From positions 138,522-202,521 of the forward strand of contig NMRB01000605.1 of NCBI GenBank assembly GCA_002633025.1: a stretch of 64,000 bases of DNA. Reading direction: 5' to 3'. The stretch's first letter is position 1. Every line of letters starts with the position of its first letter. Under the pieces are notes generated by a model. The model was given only the letters and a program-made list of their open reading frames with translations, did no database searches and was not told the DNA's origin. Source of the stretch: Notospermus geniculatus. Taxonomy: Eukaryota > Nemertea > Pilidiophora > Heteronemertea > Lineidae. The position numbers and the translations under genes are program-made. Positions 31,858-43,366 of the stretch are shown one piece after another.

Positions 31858-32838
31858 CCAGTGTTGTTGAGGCTGAACTCAACTCATAAAGGTCGCATTG
31901 TACCGCCAATACCGCATGAAAAATACAGGCTTGCACACGGGTTTGGTTACCCGAACGGTTTCCTTTTTGCTGTGTCCAGGGACAATATACTTGTGTTTGA
32001 ATTTAACATAACAAAACAAGAATATACAATAGCCAAAAATATATGGTTTCTTCTTAAGAATGGGGAAAAAAGGCATTATCATAGTTTGCACAGCTATCAG
32101 AATCTTATTTTCTTTACCTCAAATCTGAAACCTGATATTTTTGTCCTTGACCTCCGCACAGAGATTTCTGGTATCATTTACATAAGCGATAAAGAAAAAA
32201 GGAAAATCAAAGACTCGCTGGATAAAGACTTTGGAGCATATACAAAGACAGGGCGTCTTCGTTTATACATTTGGAAGAAACATGCATTGATGTGTTTCAT
32301 AAATATTGCTAAGGCAAGGACGATGGTCTATGACGTTGCTGACCGATTCGGACAAATAAGTTTACAGAATGGTGTGCGCCTGTCGCCCCGATATTGTACG
32401 ACCGCTAAGATGGTTTCGGACAACTTCCTATGTTTCCGGTCCCAAATAGGATTAACAATAATAACGCTGTTTCGAAAAAAGGCAGCTAGAGTATACCTAA
32501 AACGTTTTGTTGCTGAATACCACGTGACTTTGGATTTTTTACTGGATGGTGATCCAGGTTCGCATGTAAGATATGTATATGCCAAGGGCGACTTGAAGCA
32601 TCGCATACATGTAGTTGGGTTTGATCTTGACCCGGTTATGCGTACTGGAAGCCATAGACTGTATTCCGGGGACACGGGGAGGTTTCTTCAGCAGTATGTT
32701 TTATATTTGCACAGTTATGAAAGTATTTGTGATTTTGGATTCGACGCAGAGGGCAATGCGTATGAAATTGGCCAGAAGTTAGAAAGTGGAGTTGTAGTAC
32801 TGAACGAAGTGTATGTCTATTCAGTCGGCATGTCCTAG
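31858..32838 (+). CDS. Module 4, terminal exon A4 (no ATG at the exon start)
   Basis: A-type exon of 326 codons plus stop, opening after CATTTTCATAG in phase 0 with CCA GTG TTG TTG AGG CTG AAC. The codon that is ATG in A1-A3 is CTG here, so this copy needs the start codon of exon 1, which is the strongest single argument that A is a spliced terminal exon. It keeps RIVPPIP, GYPNGFLFAVS, VYDVADRFGQISLQNG, YSGDTGRFLQQYV, CDFGFDAEGNAYEI and VYVYS. It has small insertions near residues 60-70 and 250. With exon 1 it gives about 411 residues. The frame is intact over its whole length. Confidence 0.85.
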   Translation, partial: PVLLRLNSTHKGRIVPPIPHEKYRLAHGFGYPNGFLFAVSRDNILVFEFNITKQEYTIAKNIWFLLKNGEKRHYHSLHSYQNLIFFTSNLKPDIFVLDLRTEISGIIYISDKEKRKIKDSLDKDFGAYTKTGRLRLYIWKKHALMCFINIAKARTMVYDVADRFGQISLQNGVRLSPRYCTTAKMVSDNFLCFRSQIGLTIITLFRKKAARVYLKRFVAEYHVTLDFLLDGDPGSHVRYVYAKGDLKHRIHVVGFDLDPVMRTGSHRLYSGDTGRFLQQYVLYLHSYESICDFGFDAEGNAYEIGQKLESGVVVLNEVYVYSVGMS

Positions 32839-33271
32839 GGAGACAGTAGTCTCGCACAGCCAGCCTCTGATCTCGCTCCGCTAACCACGCTTGGATCAGA
32901 GACGGCCGCCATTTTGTTTCTCGCTTCAACTGGGACGGCAGTTTTGCAATCAAAACCGCCAAAATACCAGTCAATATTGTCAGCTTTTGTGCCCATCGAT
33001 AGCATGGGCCAACTGTTAACATTTTCCTGAAGACAATGGCCCAAACTTATCGCAAGTTAAGGTCACAATTTCAAAGAAATGAGCAAGCGCCGGAACAGCA
33101 CCGATCTGCGTCATATTTTTGTTCAGTGTCTTGCGTTCATATACGTCCGTATCGACATTACATCAGCCGTGCTGCTGCGCACTGCAGATCTGAGTGACGA
33201 TAGACGCCACGAAAAAATCTCTGATGACTTTCGGTACGATATAAAAAGTGGTGCCCATCGTGTCGGGCGCT

Positions 33272-33361
33272 AGAGCGAAATATCACCCCTCGAAAGCAAA
33301 GTGGCTTTCTCGGGGTGACATTTCGCTCTTCCGCCCCCCCCCCNCCCCCCCCCCCCCCCCC
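33272..33361. repeat. Short hairpin followed by a poly-C run
   Basis: gagcgaaatatcacccctcg is opposed by cggggtgacatttcgctc around a short loop, followed by about 28 C with one N. The poly-C length is probably unreliable. Confidence 0.6.
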
Positions 33362-33484
33362 ACTCCGGCCACCATTTTTATAATGGTGTCTTTTTACTGA
33401 AAGAATGTGATATTGCAGATGTCAAAAAATTCCTTAAAATGTTGCAGATATTAACAACTTGTTACTATGTAATTACCGCTTTAG

Positions 33485-34477
33485 GAACCTACTATATTGT
33501 ACGAACGGACTGCCAGGGCGTCGCTTAAGCCGCCATTCAAATTCCGCGCAGGTCGGGATACCTGGTATTATGACATATATTCAGGATACTTATTAATTAA
33601 CACAAAGGGCAGTATATCCCCGAACATTGTCAGACTGTATTTTCTTAAAAATAACACTTTGCAACTTTGGCATTCGGTAAAATATAAACTTTCTTATTTA
33701 CTTCTTGAAGATCAGTGTATATATGATAGAAGGGTTTTAGTTTTTCTCAGTTCTGGGCGCAAAGGAAAAATAACATTTCAACTTCTCAATATGTTTAATC
33801 TATCAGTCACATATACGATGAAGGTGCCGAAATTTGATCGTTGCTGTCAGTCATCGATGATATCACCCCCAGTACTTCATAAAGGCACAGTCATGTTTAC
33901 GTGTAAGTTTGATTACCCGGGAAGCGGAACAGCAACTGTGTACACGATGTCATTCGTCGACGCAAGTAAGTCAGCTCTGTTGTCAAATGCAGTGGAGCTG
34001 AAATTCCCATACCCATGTGAGACTATACAACATTCAGTCTTCACTGTTGAAAATGACGTGATCTTTGACTGTGGCCGACGGAAACCCTGTTTCGTTCTTT
34101 TCCGATCGAAAAACGGTTTTGTCGGTCAGATAGTTATGGCGAAAACATCACATATCTATGGGCGCCTTCGAGGTACACGGTGGAGTCGACAACACCAATG
34201 TTTCTTTCAGTTTTATTCGAAAAAGAAGGGTCGTGGGTATAGATGGGTATTTCTAGGTTGCGATATGAAATGCAAGACGAAAAGCCCCTTGTTTGCGACC
34301 AGATCTTTGAAGCCGATGATGATTTCATTAACTACTCAGCGAGAAAGGGGTCTACGTCTGTTCCGTGTTAGAACTGGATTTTCTCCTGATGGTAAAATAT
34401 TGGTGCAGTTCTTTTACAAGGCTAAATACGGCAGAAGCCGTGGTTTAGGATTTATTGACGTTTACTCGCACTATTAG
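33485..34477 (+). CDS. Module 4, terminal exon B4
   Basis: B-type exon of 330 codons plus stop, opening after TAATTACCGCTTTAG in phase 0 with EPTILYERTARASLKPPFKF. No ATG lies at its start, and an in-frame TAG forms the acceptor, so it too depends on an upstream exon. It keeps RDTWYYDIYSGYLLI, SVTYTMKVPKFDRC, a CKFDYPGSGTATVYTMSF block, NGFVGQIV and the IDVYS end. Only 646 bases separate it from the A4 stop, and they contain a short hairpin and a poly-C run but no exon-1 copy. This is the last recognisable member of the array in the window. Confidence 0.85.
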   Translation, partial: EPTILYERTARASLKPPFKFRAGRDTWYYDIYSGYLLINTKGSISPNIVRLYFLKNNTLQLWHSVKYKLSYLLLEDQCIYDRRVLVFLSSGRKGKITFQLLNMFNLSVTYTMKVPKFDRCCQSSMISPPVLHKGTVMFTCKFDYPGSGTATVYTMSFVDASKSALLSNAVELKFPYPCETIQHSVFTVENDVIFDCGRRKPCFVLFRSKNGFVGQIVMAKTSHIYGRLRGTRWSRQHQCFFQFYSKKKGRGYRWVFLGCDMKCKTKSPLFATRSLKPMMISLTTQRERGLRLFRVRTGFSPDGKILVQFFYKAKYGRSRGLGFIDVYSHY

Positions 34478-35650
34478 CGAAATGTTTATCTTGTAACAGC
34501 ATATTATCCGTAGACGGCGACATTTTGATTTGGGAACATGCACGAACCGAGGCCTACTTCATGGTCACCTTTTATCGGCAAGTCACCTGCCGTGCGGTCT
34601 TGAAGTACATTCCTGATGCATGTGCATGTGTACATGTACGTGAATGATTCGAACGCTGCTCGCCATTGGAATAGGGCACTTCTGGTTCTATAAACAATAT
34701 TGGGCAATGTACATGGGTAGGCCTCTACATGTTCTAGAGGCGAAACCAGGAGGACCTTGACAAAACTGTAATACGGTCGAGGAGTGTCGCTTTGCCTGTC
34801 GAAAATGAAGAGGGGTCTGTAAACTCAAAGTTCTGAAAAGACACGTTTGGCTCTACTATAAATTCGTGTTGCTTGCGGAGGATGGAAACAAACATGGCGT
34901 ACAATAACATAGACGCTCGCACTCAATACCGAATGGACTCTAGTAAACGCGTTTGGATACTACTAGTGCATTGGTGATGAGTGTGGCACGCCACACAGCT
35001 CTGGGGCTTGTGCCCGTTTATAGCCCCCCGCCCCACCCCACCACCACCACGAACGCCCAAAACTTTTTCGAGATCAGTAAGTTTCCAGCATTCCTTTGAA
35101 AACCGGTGCAGTGTGGGCATTTCTCAGGCCACCAGGCAGTGTATTCCAAATTTCCACAATTTTGCAACAGAGGATTTCAAACATCGTAGCCATATTTTGT
35201 TCTTGCGGGAGGAAGCGTCAAGCGCCTCGAAAGACCCAAGCACCATTTTAACCAGACGCTAATCGGGGGAATTATTGTCGGAGCACAACGGGCAAATAGC
35301 ATCAGTCTCGGCCGAGTCCTGGATCAAGTATACGATAAGTCACTCGCAGAAGGACACGACAAATCGCCTCGGTAGCTTGAGAGATTAGGGGGATTCGAGT
35401 GGGCTAACTGTGTAAGAACGGGAAAGTTCAGCCACCCTCGTTAAAACGTCACATACGTTGTTTTGAACTACAACATTTTATTTGATGGGGCTTTTTTTAA
35501 ATATTCGATACGCCAGAAGGACACAATAAATTCATCTCAATTGCTTACAGGACACTCACATTCACTAAAACGTCCTCGGTTGCCATCTCGGATGCGGCTG
35601 TCCGGTCTCACTGAAAGGTTACTAAGTATTCAATCATTTTTTCCCTCGGG
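34478..35650. other. Interval after B4, nothing recognised
   Basis: 34640-34730 still faintly resembles the B-exon 3' flank (cttctggttctataaacaatattgggcaatgtaca). Beyond that I see no gene or clear repeat structure. Confidence 0.35.
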
Positions 35651-35906
35651 TATCTCCTACCAAAGCCATAGCATTACTGGCCCTGGTAAGGGTGGAAAGA
35701 TGCCATCTCAAGCGACTGATGTTCCTCACTTGAATGGGGTCTTTTACTTACCCTTGCAAAGGCACAATGTACAAAGCACCATGCATGGCTTACTCCTCAT
35801 CGACGGACTGAAAAGCCAAGGATTAATCCGACATGGCCGGGGATTCGAACCCGGAACCTGACGCTTGCTGAGCGGAAGTGATAACCACTAGGCTGTTAAG
35901 GCTCCT
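35651..35906 (-). mobile_element. tRNA-derived SINE, second copy
   Basis: Same family as 26903-27161: tRNA-like head at 35836-35906 (A box GCCTAGTGGTTATCAC, B box GGGTTCGAATCC) and the same body (gttcctcacttgaatggggtctttt). The anticodon-like loop has C where tRNAs need U33, so it is not a functional tRNA. Confidence 0.8.
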
Positions 35907-36935
35907 CAGGGGTTCTAGGACAGATTTATCATTAAATATGCTACGTTACAGTATCTTATGTAAAGACAATTCTCTCTCGTAAAAACTTACGTTTAGAGAA
36001 CTTACCGTGCCCTACAAAGGCTGCACTAGACACGCCGCCTGTCGAGGTGTTAAGAACTAGATAAAACCCAGGTCTGTTGTGTCTATACACAACACGTATA
36101 CTTAAAAAACCCGCTTGTGACGCGGATCTAAATTAAGCCCTCCAAAAACCCTTCGAGCTCGGAGGGCTTAATAGCCGCGGGTTTTCATCCCTTTGTCTTT
36201 TAGACCCGCACTGATACGGGGGAAGAAAGCAAGAGTTTCCCCCGTCAGAGATGCCACACACACACACACGACGTATCAAAGTGAACTAACCGGTCCACAA
36301 ACCCTCAATGAAATCTCCGCGGTATCCCCTACCGTGTTCAATGCGTTAACACCCAAATCCATTACACGTTTGCAATTACGCCTAACCTTGGGCGGTCCTG
36401 GCTAACTTTGATACCCACTCAACCTTCCCCGAAATACGAATTATGTCCATTTTGTCAATAACACTCACATGCTCGTAGCGTTTGACAAACTCATCACTCA
36501 AATCTCATCCTACTTATATTATGAACTTCCAAACTAAATTATCTGTGCGTTGCTGAAGCGTCAAAATGATGTGTCCCATATCGGAGGTTCTCTTATTAGT
36601 TCATAACCAAACTGCCAAGTGCACCTGGAAGTGAAGTGAATGATGAGACACATTAACTGATGTATTCGTAGACAACATGCTGGGACCATTGCTCTGGTTA
36701 ATGGCTTATACGATGCGAATACCAATCGGAAAGTTTGAGCTGGTGATACCTGTACAAACTGGGAGACACTTTGGCCAATCTCAGATTTGTTGCTATTCTG
36801 CGCCAAGAAGTACCAACATGCAATGAGGATCCAATTTTGAAAATACCCAAAGCACCAGAGGGAAGGGCTCAATCATCGATCTCCTACGATTCGTGTTCTA
36901 ACATAACCTAGAAACACAGATTTACGACCACTTCC
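35907..36935. other. Non-coding interval
   Basis: Only a short hairpin (ttaagccctcc...ggagggcttaa, 36133-36171) and a brief CA run (36253-36268) were noted. Confidence 0.35.
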
Positions 36936-36939
36936 TTAA

Positions 36940-37242
36940 AGGTGCTCTAGTTCGAATTGTAAACATTACGGTGTGCCACCTATTGTCAACTTCTGGTACT
37001 AACAAATCAGATAAAATCGAATTAAATCTCGCCTTTCACAACTTTTTGTTTGTTTTTGAGCGTAAAATCATAAATATATTTCAGTTACAAGAATATTTAT
37101 CAAGATAGATATAAAAATAGATAACATTAATGTTTTGGTATACACGGTGCTGCCACCTGTCCGAGGAAAAATACCGGTAACTATTATAATCAACCATGTA
37201 AATAAACAAACCGTAATGTTTACAATTCGAACTAGAGCACCT
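36940..37242. mobile_element. TTAA-flanked MITE with AGGTGCTCTAG ends
   Basis: Long inverted ends AGGTGCTCTAGTTCGAATTG (continuing through gtaaacattacggt), flanked by TTAA at 36936-36939 and 37243-37246. Kolobok-like. Confidence 0.85.
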
Positions 37243-37491
37243 TTAAATCTGGGCACTATTGCCCCCAGTAGAATAGGACAATGCATTGAAAACGCCACTA
37301 TTAACTGTAGCTGAGTGCTTCTCCTTGTTTGTTGCGTACATTAGGCCCGTGTAAACTGGTCCTGGACATGAACTCGTGACCATTCGTTCAGACGACTAGG
37401 TGTCGCTTACCCATTGGTATGTTCGTAATTACTGAATATCACGAACAGGTGTTACATCTGCCAGTGTTTCCGTGAGTCAGTGTGTCCCCTA

Positions 37492-38011
37492 AAGCCTCGG
37501 TTATGTCGCCCTGGGGTCTACCCTATGTGGCCCGGGTTCTATGTGGCCCGGGTTAGGGTTAGGGTTAGGGTTAGGGTTCTATGTGGCCCGGGTTCTATGT
37601 GGCCCGGGTTAGGGTTAGGGTTATAATCCGGGCCACATAGAACCCGGGCCACATAGACGTGGTCCCGTCGCCCTACGCTGTGAAAGAAATAGCGTCAACT
37701 AGTTGCCACTGATAACTTATGTCGCCACCGACTAGAAAAATACCGATCGGTCGCAACTACCTGGAACTAGTTTATCGCCGTCTTTTGAGTGCTTATGTCG
37801 ACACAGATTTCTTTTGATTTTAAGTAAGTTGAACATGTGCGACTTCCAGGATCTGGATATTTTTAGTTTGCAACTAGTTGGCAACCAGTTACTCGCTGAC
37901 GCCCGAGAGCTTATGTCACCTTGTAGTTGTGACTAATTAGTTCCAACTACGCGCCGATTATCAGTTGCCAACTACTTCTGACTGTACGTCAGGGCGACAT
38001 AAACGAGGCTT
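37492..38011. mobile_element. TA-flanked MITE containing a TTAGGG block
   Basis: Inverted ends AAGCCTCGGTTATGTCGCCC between TA dinucleotides (37490-37491, 38012-38013), inserted in another repeat (tgtgtcccc|ta|ttgtttgg). The left half carries the telomere-like block at 37521-37665. Confidence 0.75.
37521..37665. repeat. Interstitial TTAGGG repeats in a palindromic setting
   Basis: About four TTAGGG units at 37553-37578 and two more near 37609-37622, separated and bordered by ctatgtggcccgggtt repeats that recur inverted (aacccgggccacatag) at the right. Confidence 0.85.
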
Positions 38012-38110
38012 TATTGTTTGGAAACATTGGCAGATAGATCGACACGTTTCTCTGTGTGTCCCCTATTGTGTCAAGTCGCTGCTGATTCCGTCAGACAATA
38101 GAAGGGGGAC

Positions 38111-38337
38111 CAGGGCTTGAAATAAGCTGTGGCCATTTACTAAAACACCCTTACTGGCCCTCTAAAGTATCCAGGGCCATGGCTGGCTGACCCTAGGCCT
38201 ATTGTGTGCCTTCATTTGATTGATGTAATAATGAACTGGATCAGCTGAAGTTGGCAATCCATGACCTTGGACAAGAATCATTTTAGAGGGCCAGTAAGGG
38301 TGTTTTGGAAAATGGCCACCGCTTATTTGAAGCCCTG
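38111..38337. mobile_element. 227-bp MITE with CAGGGCTTGAAATAAGC ends
   Basis: Inverted ends flanked by the 5-bp duplication GGGAC (38106-38110, 38338-38342). Again compatible with the hAT5 group. Confidence 0.8.
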
Positions 38338-38342
38338 GGGAC

Positions 38343-39306
38343 ACACACAGATGGGGAACGTTCAAAAATGTTACATCGGCATTAGATCGGTGAATCTACA
38401 GTATGTAGGGCCTGCATGTACATCTCGTAACAGGACTTGGACTGCATGGTACCAAGTCATTTTTTTAACTCCACCACGACAACTGTTTTCCTCACACAGG
38501 GTTTCCTCACGACCTTCTATTTCTGCATCATTGACATACTAAACAGTACATAACAATGACATTTTCTTATTTCTTTTCTTTTGTAGCAGAAACAAATTAC
38601 GGAATACTAAGTGTGCGGTAAGTGCGCTTCTTGGTTTTACTTTTTAGCTCCCCTGGTCATGCTGGTAAGCTCTTACGATCGTGCAGCGTGCGTCGTCCGT
38701 CGATGTCCGTTAGCAGGGCACGTTTCGTAACCGCTGGGGCTATTCTTGACCTAAAACTTGGTACATAATACCCCAAGGCCAGATGATCCATGACACCAAG
38801 TTTTGGTCCAGTTCGTTTCTTGGCTTGGCCACCAGGTGGCCAAAACCGACAAAGACAAAAAGTGCAATAACTCCTGCCCTAATGACTGGATCATCTCCAA
38901 ATTTCTCTCACAGGTGTATCTGATGAGGATACATAACATACGCAGGCACTTGTAGTACATGTATAAAAAGACCAGGTTATACGGTAAACTGACACGATGG
39001 TGAACATTAAAGGATATTATGGCCGTGAAACCTTTGTTCGCCAGCGTGTTCGTATACCGTATACCTCTATGTAACAGGGGCCCAATGAAAACACAGGGTC
39101 TGTATGCTACTGAACTCACTTCAGCGTGCAAAAAAGTGCATTTGTACATGTACATACATAATGAACACACTTCATCACAAGCACAATTTAACATCCAGTT
39201 TATGATTGTGTTTAACGTATCGTAACGGATACCTGCTTTATTGAATCGATCTTACATTACCATATCCACCATCTGCAGCAAAAAATCGTCATGAAACACA
39301 ATAATA
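38343..39306. other. Interval with degraded repeats
   Basis: Includes a diverged repeat near 38646-38930 (gcagcgtgcgtcgtccgtcg ... ctggatcatctcc) and a gttcgccagcgtgttcgtata repeat at 39019-39085. No exon recognised. Confidence 0.35.
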
Positions 39307-39455
39307 GTGAGGTTTCGAAATCAAACGGTAAACGTAAACGTTAACGACAACTTTATTTTTGTACCGAAAATGCAATATAAAATCTGGTTTATGCGTAGTA
39401 TGAAAAATAACGTTGTCGTAAAATTTATGTTTATCGTTTGATTTCGAAACCTCCC
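39307..39455. mobile_element. 149-bp TA-flanked MITE, uninterrupted copy
   Basis: Ends GTGAGGTTTCG...CGAAACCTCCC between TA dinucleotides; interior matches the arms of 30137-31004. Confidence 0.8.
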
Positions 39456-39457
39456 TA

Positions 39458-41178
39458 TTAGCTTTTCAAAACAGACCGCAATTTTTTTCACTAAAAGAGG
39501 TTTCCCTTTTATCGGATCACCCTCTAGCGTGGTATCTGAATTCGGAAATGTAAATATTACTCCCACATTTTAGACATAATGGCCTGAGGTTTACCATTTG
39601 CATGAATTTTTCAGGTGGTATATTGGGCTTTCCTTGAACTTTAGTATCTGTGCTCCAAGGGAAGGGATATGAACAAACCAAAAGGGTCGTGGGATTGTTA
39701 CACACAATAGTGTTGTGTTAAAACGCCATAGGGGTGACGGTGTGTTTCAAAAAGTGTTCGGTCCGACACCAAAAAAATTTCCCCATTCTTTTGTCTACTG
39801 GTGACAGGCTGTTTCTTGAAACTCTACAATATTCACGTCAGATCTAGGTATCATGGCGCTCTAAATTATGGCGCTGCAAACTAATTGAACTATGAACCCT
39901 TTAAAGTCTGACAGCAGAAAGTAGTTTTAGTGTCGGACGCAACGATAGATTTTGCTGGTAAGCTCAATATTTTTTGATACCCTCCTCCAAATAAGTGTAC
40001 ACTGTACATCCCAGATGGAGAAACTAATAGCTAAAGGTCTATATTATTGATTACTATATTTGATTTTTGGAAAATCAATGGCGCAAATCTTTGTGATCAT
40101 TTTCAAAGTTGAATTTTGCCCCATTTTCTTGGGTGACCAATTTTGAAACACACCCATAGGGAGCAAAATAATAATTTTTCTCTAATATTTCCAATCCCAT
40201 CAATCAGTTTTTATTGAAAACATGATACACACTACACGTACATGCCACTTGCAGGCAAGCCAATGTACACAAAACGACAAACACAACATCAAGTTTGCTG
40301 ACGTTGTTGCCGATGTCTTGGTGACCATTTCCGCACCTTCCGGGAGTCTCTCCGGGGATTCGAGACACCGTGACTGCCTTGGCGCCAGCCGGTTAAATGT
40401 ACACCATTGGGAAACACCTAATTTGTTCCGCAACCGCTTCAATTATTCAGCAATCCAAATGGGTATTTTACGGAAGTTGTGGCCGTTTTACCCGATGTCG
40501 TTGCATGTGGACGTCCGCTTGACTCCCCAGTGTATTCAGATGTATTGTAATTACATTCATTTCAGTCTGGATGTAATTAGTGTCAATGACAAACACAACT
40601 GTGCACAGTAAAACCGTCCAACAGTTGACACGAACGCCAGGAATACTCTAAAACCGTACCCGGCTAACGGTCTCTGGTAGGCCCTATTCATGACCACACT
40701 GAAAGAAATTTCTCAGGATGAGTACTACAAAAATGCATTACAAAATGTACGTAGTAAATCGGGTCAATTCGCCGACAACGTAGTTAGTCCCTGGATGAGA
40801 GTGGCGCGGTGGCGCCGGCTGACGAGAAAAAGTGGAAATACCGTGGTCCTTTAAGCATGTAAGAGTCAAAGATCACTCCTGCCTTATCCATCATGATTTG
40901 CTAATCTCCAGAAACAAGTGTTAAACCTGTGATCAACCCAACGGGCAGGACGGAAATCCCACGCAGTGCACTTCTTGCTTGTACAGTTACTGCACTTGGA
41001 TTTTAGCTTAGTGAGTGACCTTTCGACGTGAAATCAACACTGTCTTGAAAACGACGGTACTCTTTGTGATACCAGACTACCATGGCTACGGGTTGATAAT
41101 TTGAAATCGCTAATAAAAACACCAGTTGCTAGACGCGTCTTTGAAAGATAGGTTGTTAAACTGTATAGGCTTAGATTA
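39458..41178. other. Non-coding interval
   Basis: A dispersed repeat at about 40690-40850 is shared with 14400-14560 and 58440-58640. Nothing else was recognised. Confidence 0.35.
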
Positions 41179-41647
41179 TGGGCGGTTATGTCCGCAAAAA
41201 GTAGACGTTGACAAAACAGAGACGTAGGTTACAAAATCAGAGACGTGCTTTTAGCAAACAGAGATGTTCTTTAACAAAACAAAGACGTTCGTTAACGAAA
41301 CAGAGACGTTTAGCTGTGATTTGGAGTTAATTCCCCTTTAACTGCCACGAGCGCCACCCAACGTCTCCTTTGTGAACGACTCCAAATCTTGTCAACGTCT
41401 GTGTATGGCGTACCATTCAAAATTATCGGTACGTTTGAAAAATGTGAACGTCTTTGATAAGGCACGTCTCCAAATTTTGTTAACGACTCCAGTACCACCC
41501 AACGTCTCCTTTGTGAACGACTCCAAATCACAGCTAAACGTCTTTGTTTCGTTAAAGAACGCCTTTGTTTTCTAAAAGCATGTCTCTGATTTTGTAACCT
41601 ACGTCTCTGTTTTGTCAACGTCTACTTTTTGCGGATATAACCGCCCA
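41179..41647. mobile_element. 469-bp MITE with long arms of CGTCTCTG motifs
   Basis: Ends TGGGCGGTTATGTCCGC and inverse, between TA dinucleotides (41177-41178, 41648-41649). Both arms carry many aacagagacgt/acgtctctgtt words. The right half recurs at about 55663-55918. Confidence 0.75.
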
Positions 41648-41862
41648 TACTTAGAAAGCTTGCACAACCTGATGAAAGCGAAAAATCTTTGTGGAAAATT
41701 GATTGAAATGTTACACTTTAATCCACTACAAAGCCTTTGTAAGTTGAAGTTGGTTACTTTGGATTACCGACAAGGTTGAACAAGTGAAATGTCACACCAC
41801 AAAATGAGTCAAACATCAAGAGAATCAAAACCTCGCATGAAGTAGACGTGACATTTCCCACT

Positions 41863-42529
41863 GGTCTCGCTTCACCATCCTCTCGCTCTTGTTACACAGG
41901 CGAGAATTTGGTAGAAGAGACTACAAATCTCGTTACCGCTAGGTGGCGAGTGTCCAGATCTGAGCATCTGAATCTGATTGGCCGAAGGCCGATTTGACGT
42001 CATCAAACATGGCTGCGCCGAGGAAACGCATGAAGAACGAAACAGTCTGAGGGGAAAATTTACCTTTTTAACACGGTAGGAACGTCTATCCCTGGTCATC
42101 GATTGACGGAATATGCCGATTAGGACTTACATTTTGTGCCATGGATTAGGTCACTTCCGACCAGGGATTCTAAAGTTCAACCAGACGGTAAATTGACCTG
42201 TATACAATATAATTCCACTTTACATGTATTTCATCGGCGATCCACCTTAAACGACCAGGCTCGATCGCCTCCTACATGTATATATCACTCAGCGAAAACC
42301 ACGATAAAACGTGTTAAAAAGGTAAAATTTCCCTCGGACTATTTCATTCCTTGTTCGTTCATCATGCGTTTCATGGGTGCAGTCATGTTTGATGACGTCA
42401 AATCTGCCTTTGACCAATCAGATTCGGATGCTCAGATCTGGACACTCGCCCCTAGCGGTAACGGAAGTTGTAGTCTTTCTACTAGACTCTCGCCTGTGTA
42501 ACAAGAGCGAGAGGATGGTGAAGCGAGAC
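41863..42529. mobile_element. Palindromic element with about 220-bp arms
   Basis: Ends GTCTCGCTTCACCATCCTC and inverse; arms include gtgtccagatctgagcatc. Flanked by acatttcccact on both sides (about 41850 and 42531), a likely target duplication of 9-12 bp. A partial copy is in the module 1 intron. Confidence 0.75.
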
Positions 42530-43118
42530 TACATTTCCCACTTGTATTTGTTGTTGTTGTTGTTGTTGTTGTTTTCATCGACAGACACCTCATCCGCAAC
42601 ACCCGTGAAATCACCCCTCCCCGAATCCCAATTTAATCACGGCGCAGTGTCCCTACGTGCCCCGCATTCTTGGTACAAAGACTAATGCCGCTTGTTCACG
42701 TCGTGTCTCAAGTGATAAATCCTTTTTTGATGGACATTCGCCATGTAGCAACTTGATAGCAAATAGGGAATTGATTCTGAGCGCTCGGAGTAGCCTACAC
42801 GGTCGACGAACATCTTCGCTGACTTGAACACAAGTAAAAGAGTAACAAATGACTGTTGCCTTTTTTTCTTGAAGACTGTCGGACCCGAAAAATGGCATGC
42901 TGTAGAGGTGGACAAAGGGGACTTTACGTTGCAAACTTTTCAAAAAAGCAGTTTGTTGCCCCTGCTTAAATTCAGTTGGCGCATTCGAAAAAAGACAAAA
43001 TGTCCCATCGGATGCCAACCGAGGGAGCCAATCAAATTCGTTATTGCTATTCATTTTAAAGTCAAGGCCGAACTTCATGCTCAATGGTGCCTTGTCCTGA
43101 TTCGTCGGTCGGGGTTAA
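42530..43118. other. Non-coding interval with a (GTT)n microsatellite
   Basis: About eight GTT units at 42549-42572. No gene recognised. Confidence 0.4.
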
Positions 43119-43366
43119 AGATAATGTATCACGACTTCGTTGTTTACATTCATTGTTTGTAAACATGGATGTTTACATTATGTTATTTTCTACTTTTGGA
43201 ACATGTCAACCCAACAAATTCGATATTTTCGGTATCAAAAGAATTTCTAGAGTGGCATGCCACCAACGAATTACTCATAAGACAAAGAAAGACTGGACAT
43301 AAACAAACAAAATGTAAACAAACAATGATTTTCGTGGGCCGCGAAAATACCTGTGATACATTATCT
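43119..43366. mobile_element. TTAA-flanked MITE with AGATAATGTATCAC ends
   Basis: Perfect inverted ends AGATAATGTATCAC with TTAA at 43115-43118 and 43367-43370. Subterminal tgtttaca words occur in both orientations. Confidence 0.8.

Noticed and set aside
33079-33273. A separate first exon for B4 between A4 and B4
   Set aside because: A 64-codon frame starts here with ATG, but nothing like it precedes B1, B2 or B3 and it ends in a stop without a convincing donor.
35836-35906. A functional tRNA gene on the minus strand
   Set aside because: It is the head of a SINE, lacks a proper acceptor stem and the U33 position, and the same body follows it in the second copy.
37521-37665. A true chromosome end
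   Set aside because: The TTAGGG runs are short, interrupted, and flanked by tens of kilobases on both sides within a transposon.
42136-42501. A 121-codon frame
   Set aside because: It falls in the palindromic element 41863-42529, whose opposite arm gives an equally long frame; an effect of the inverted repeat.
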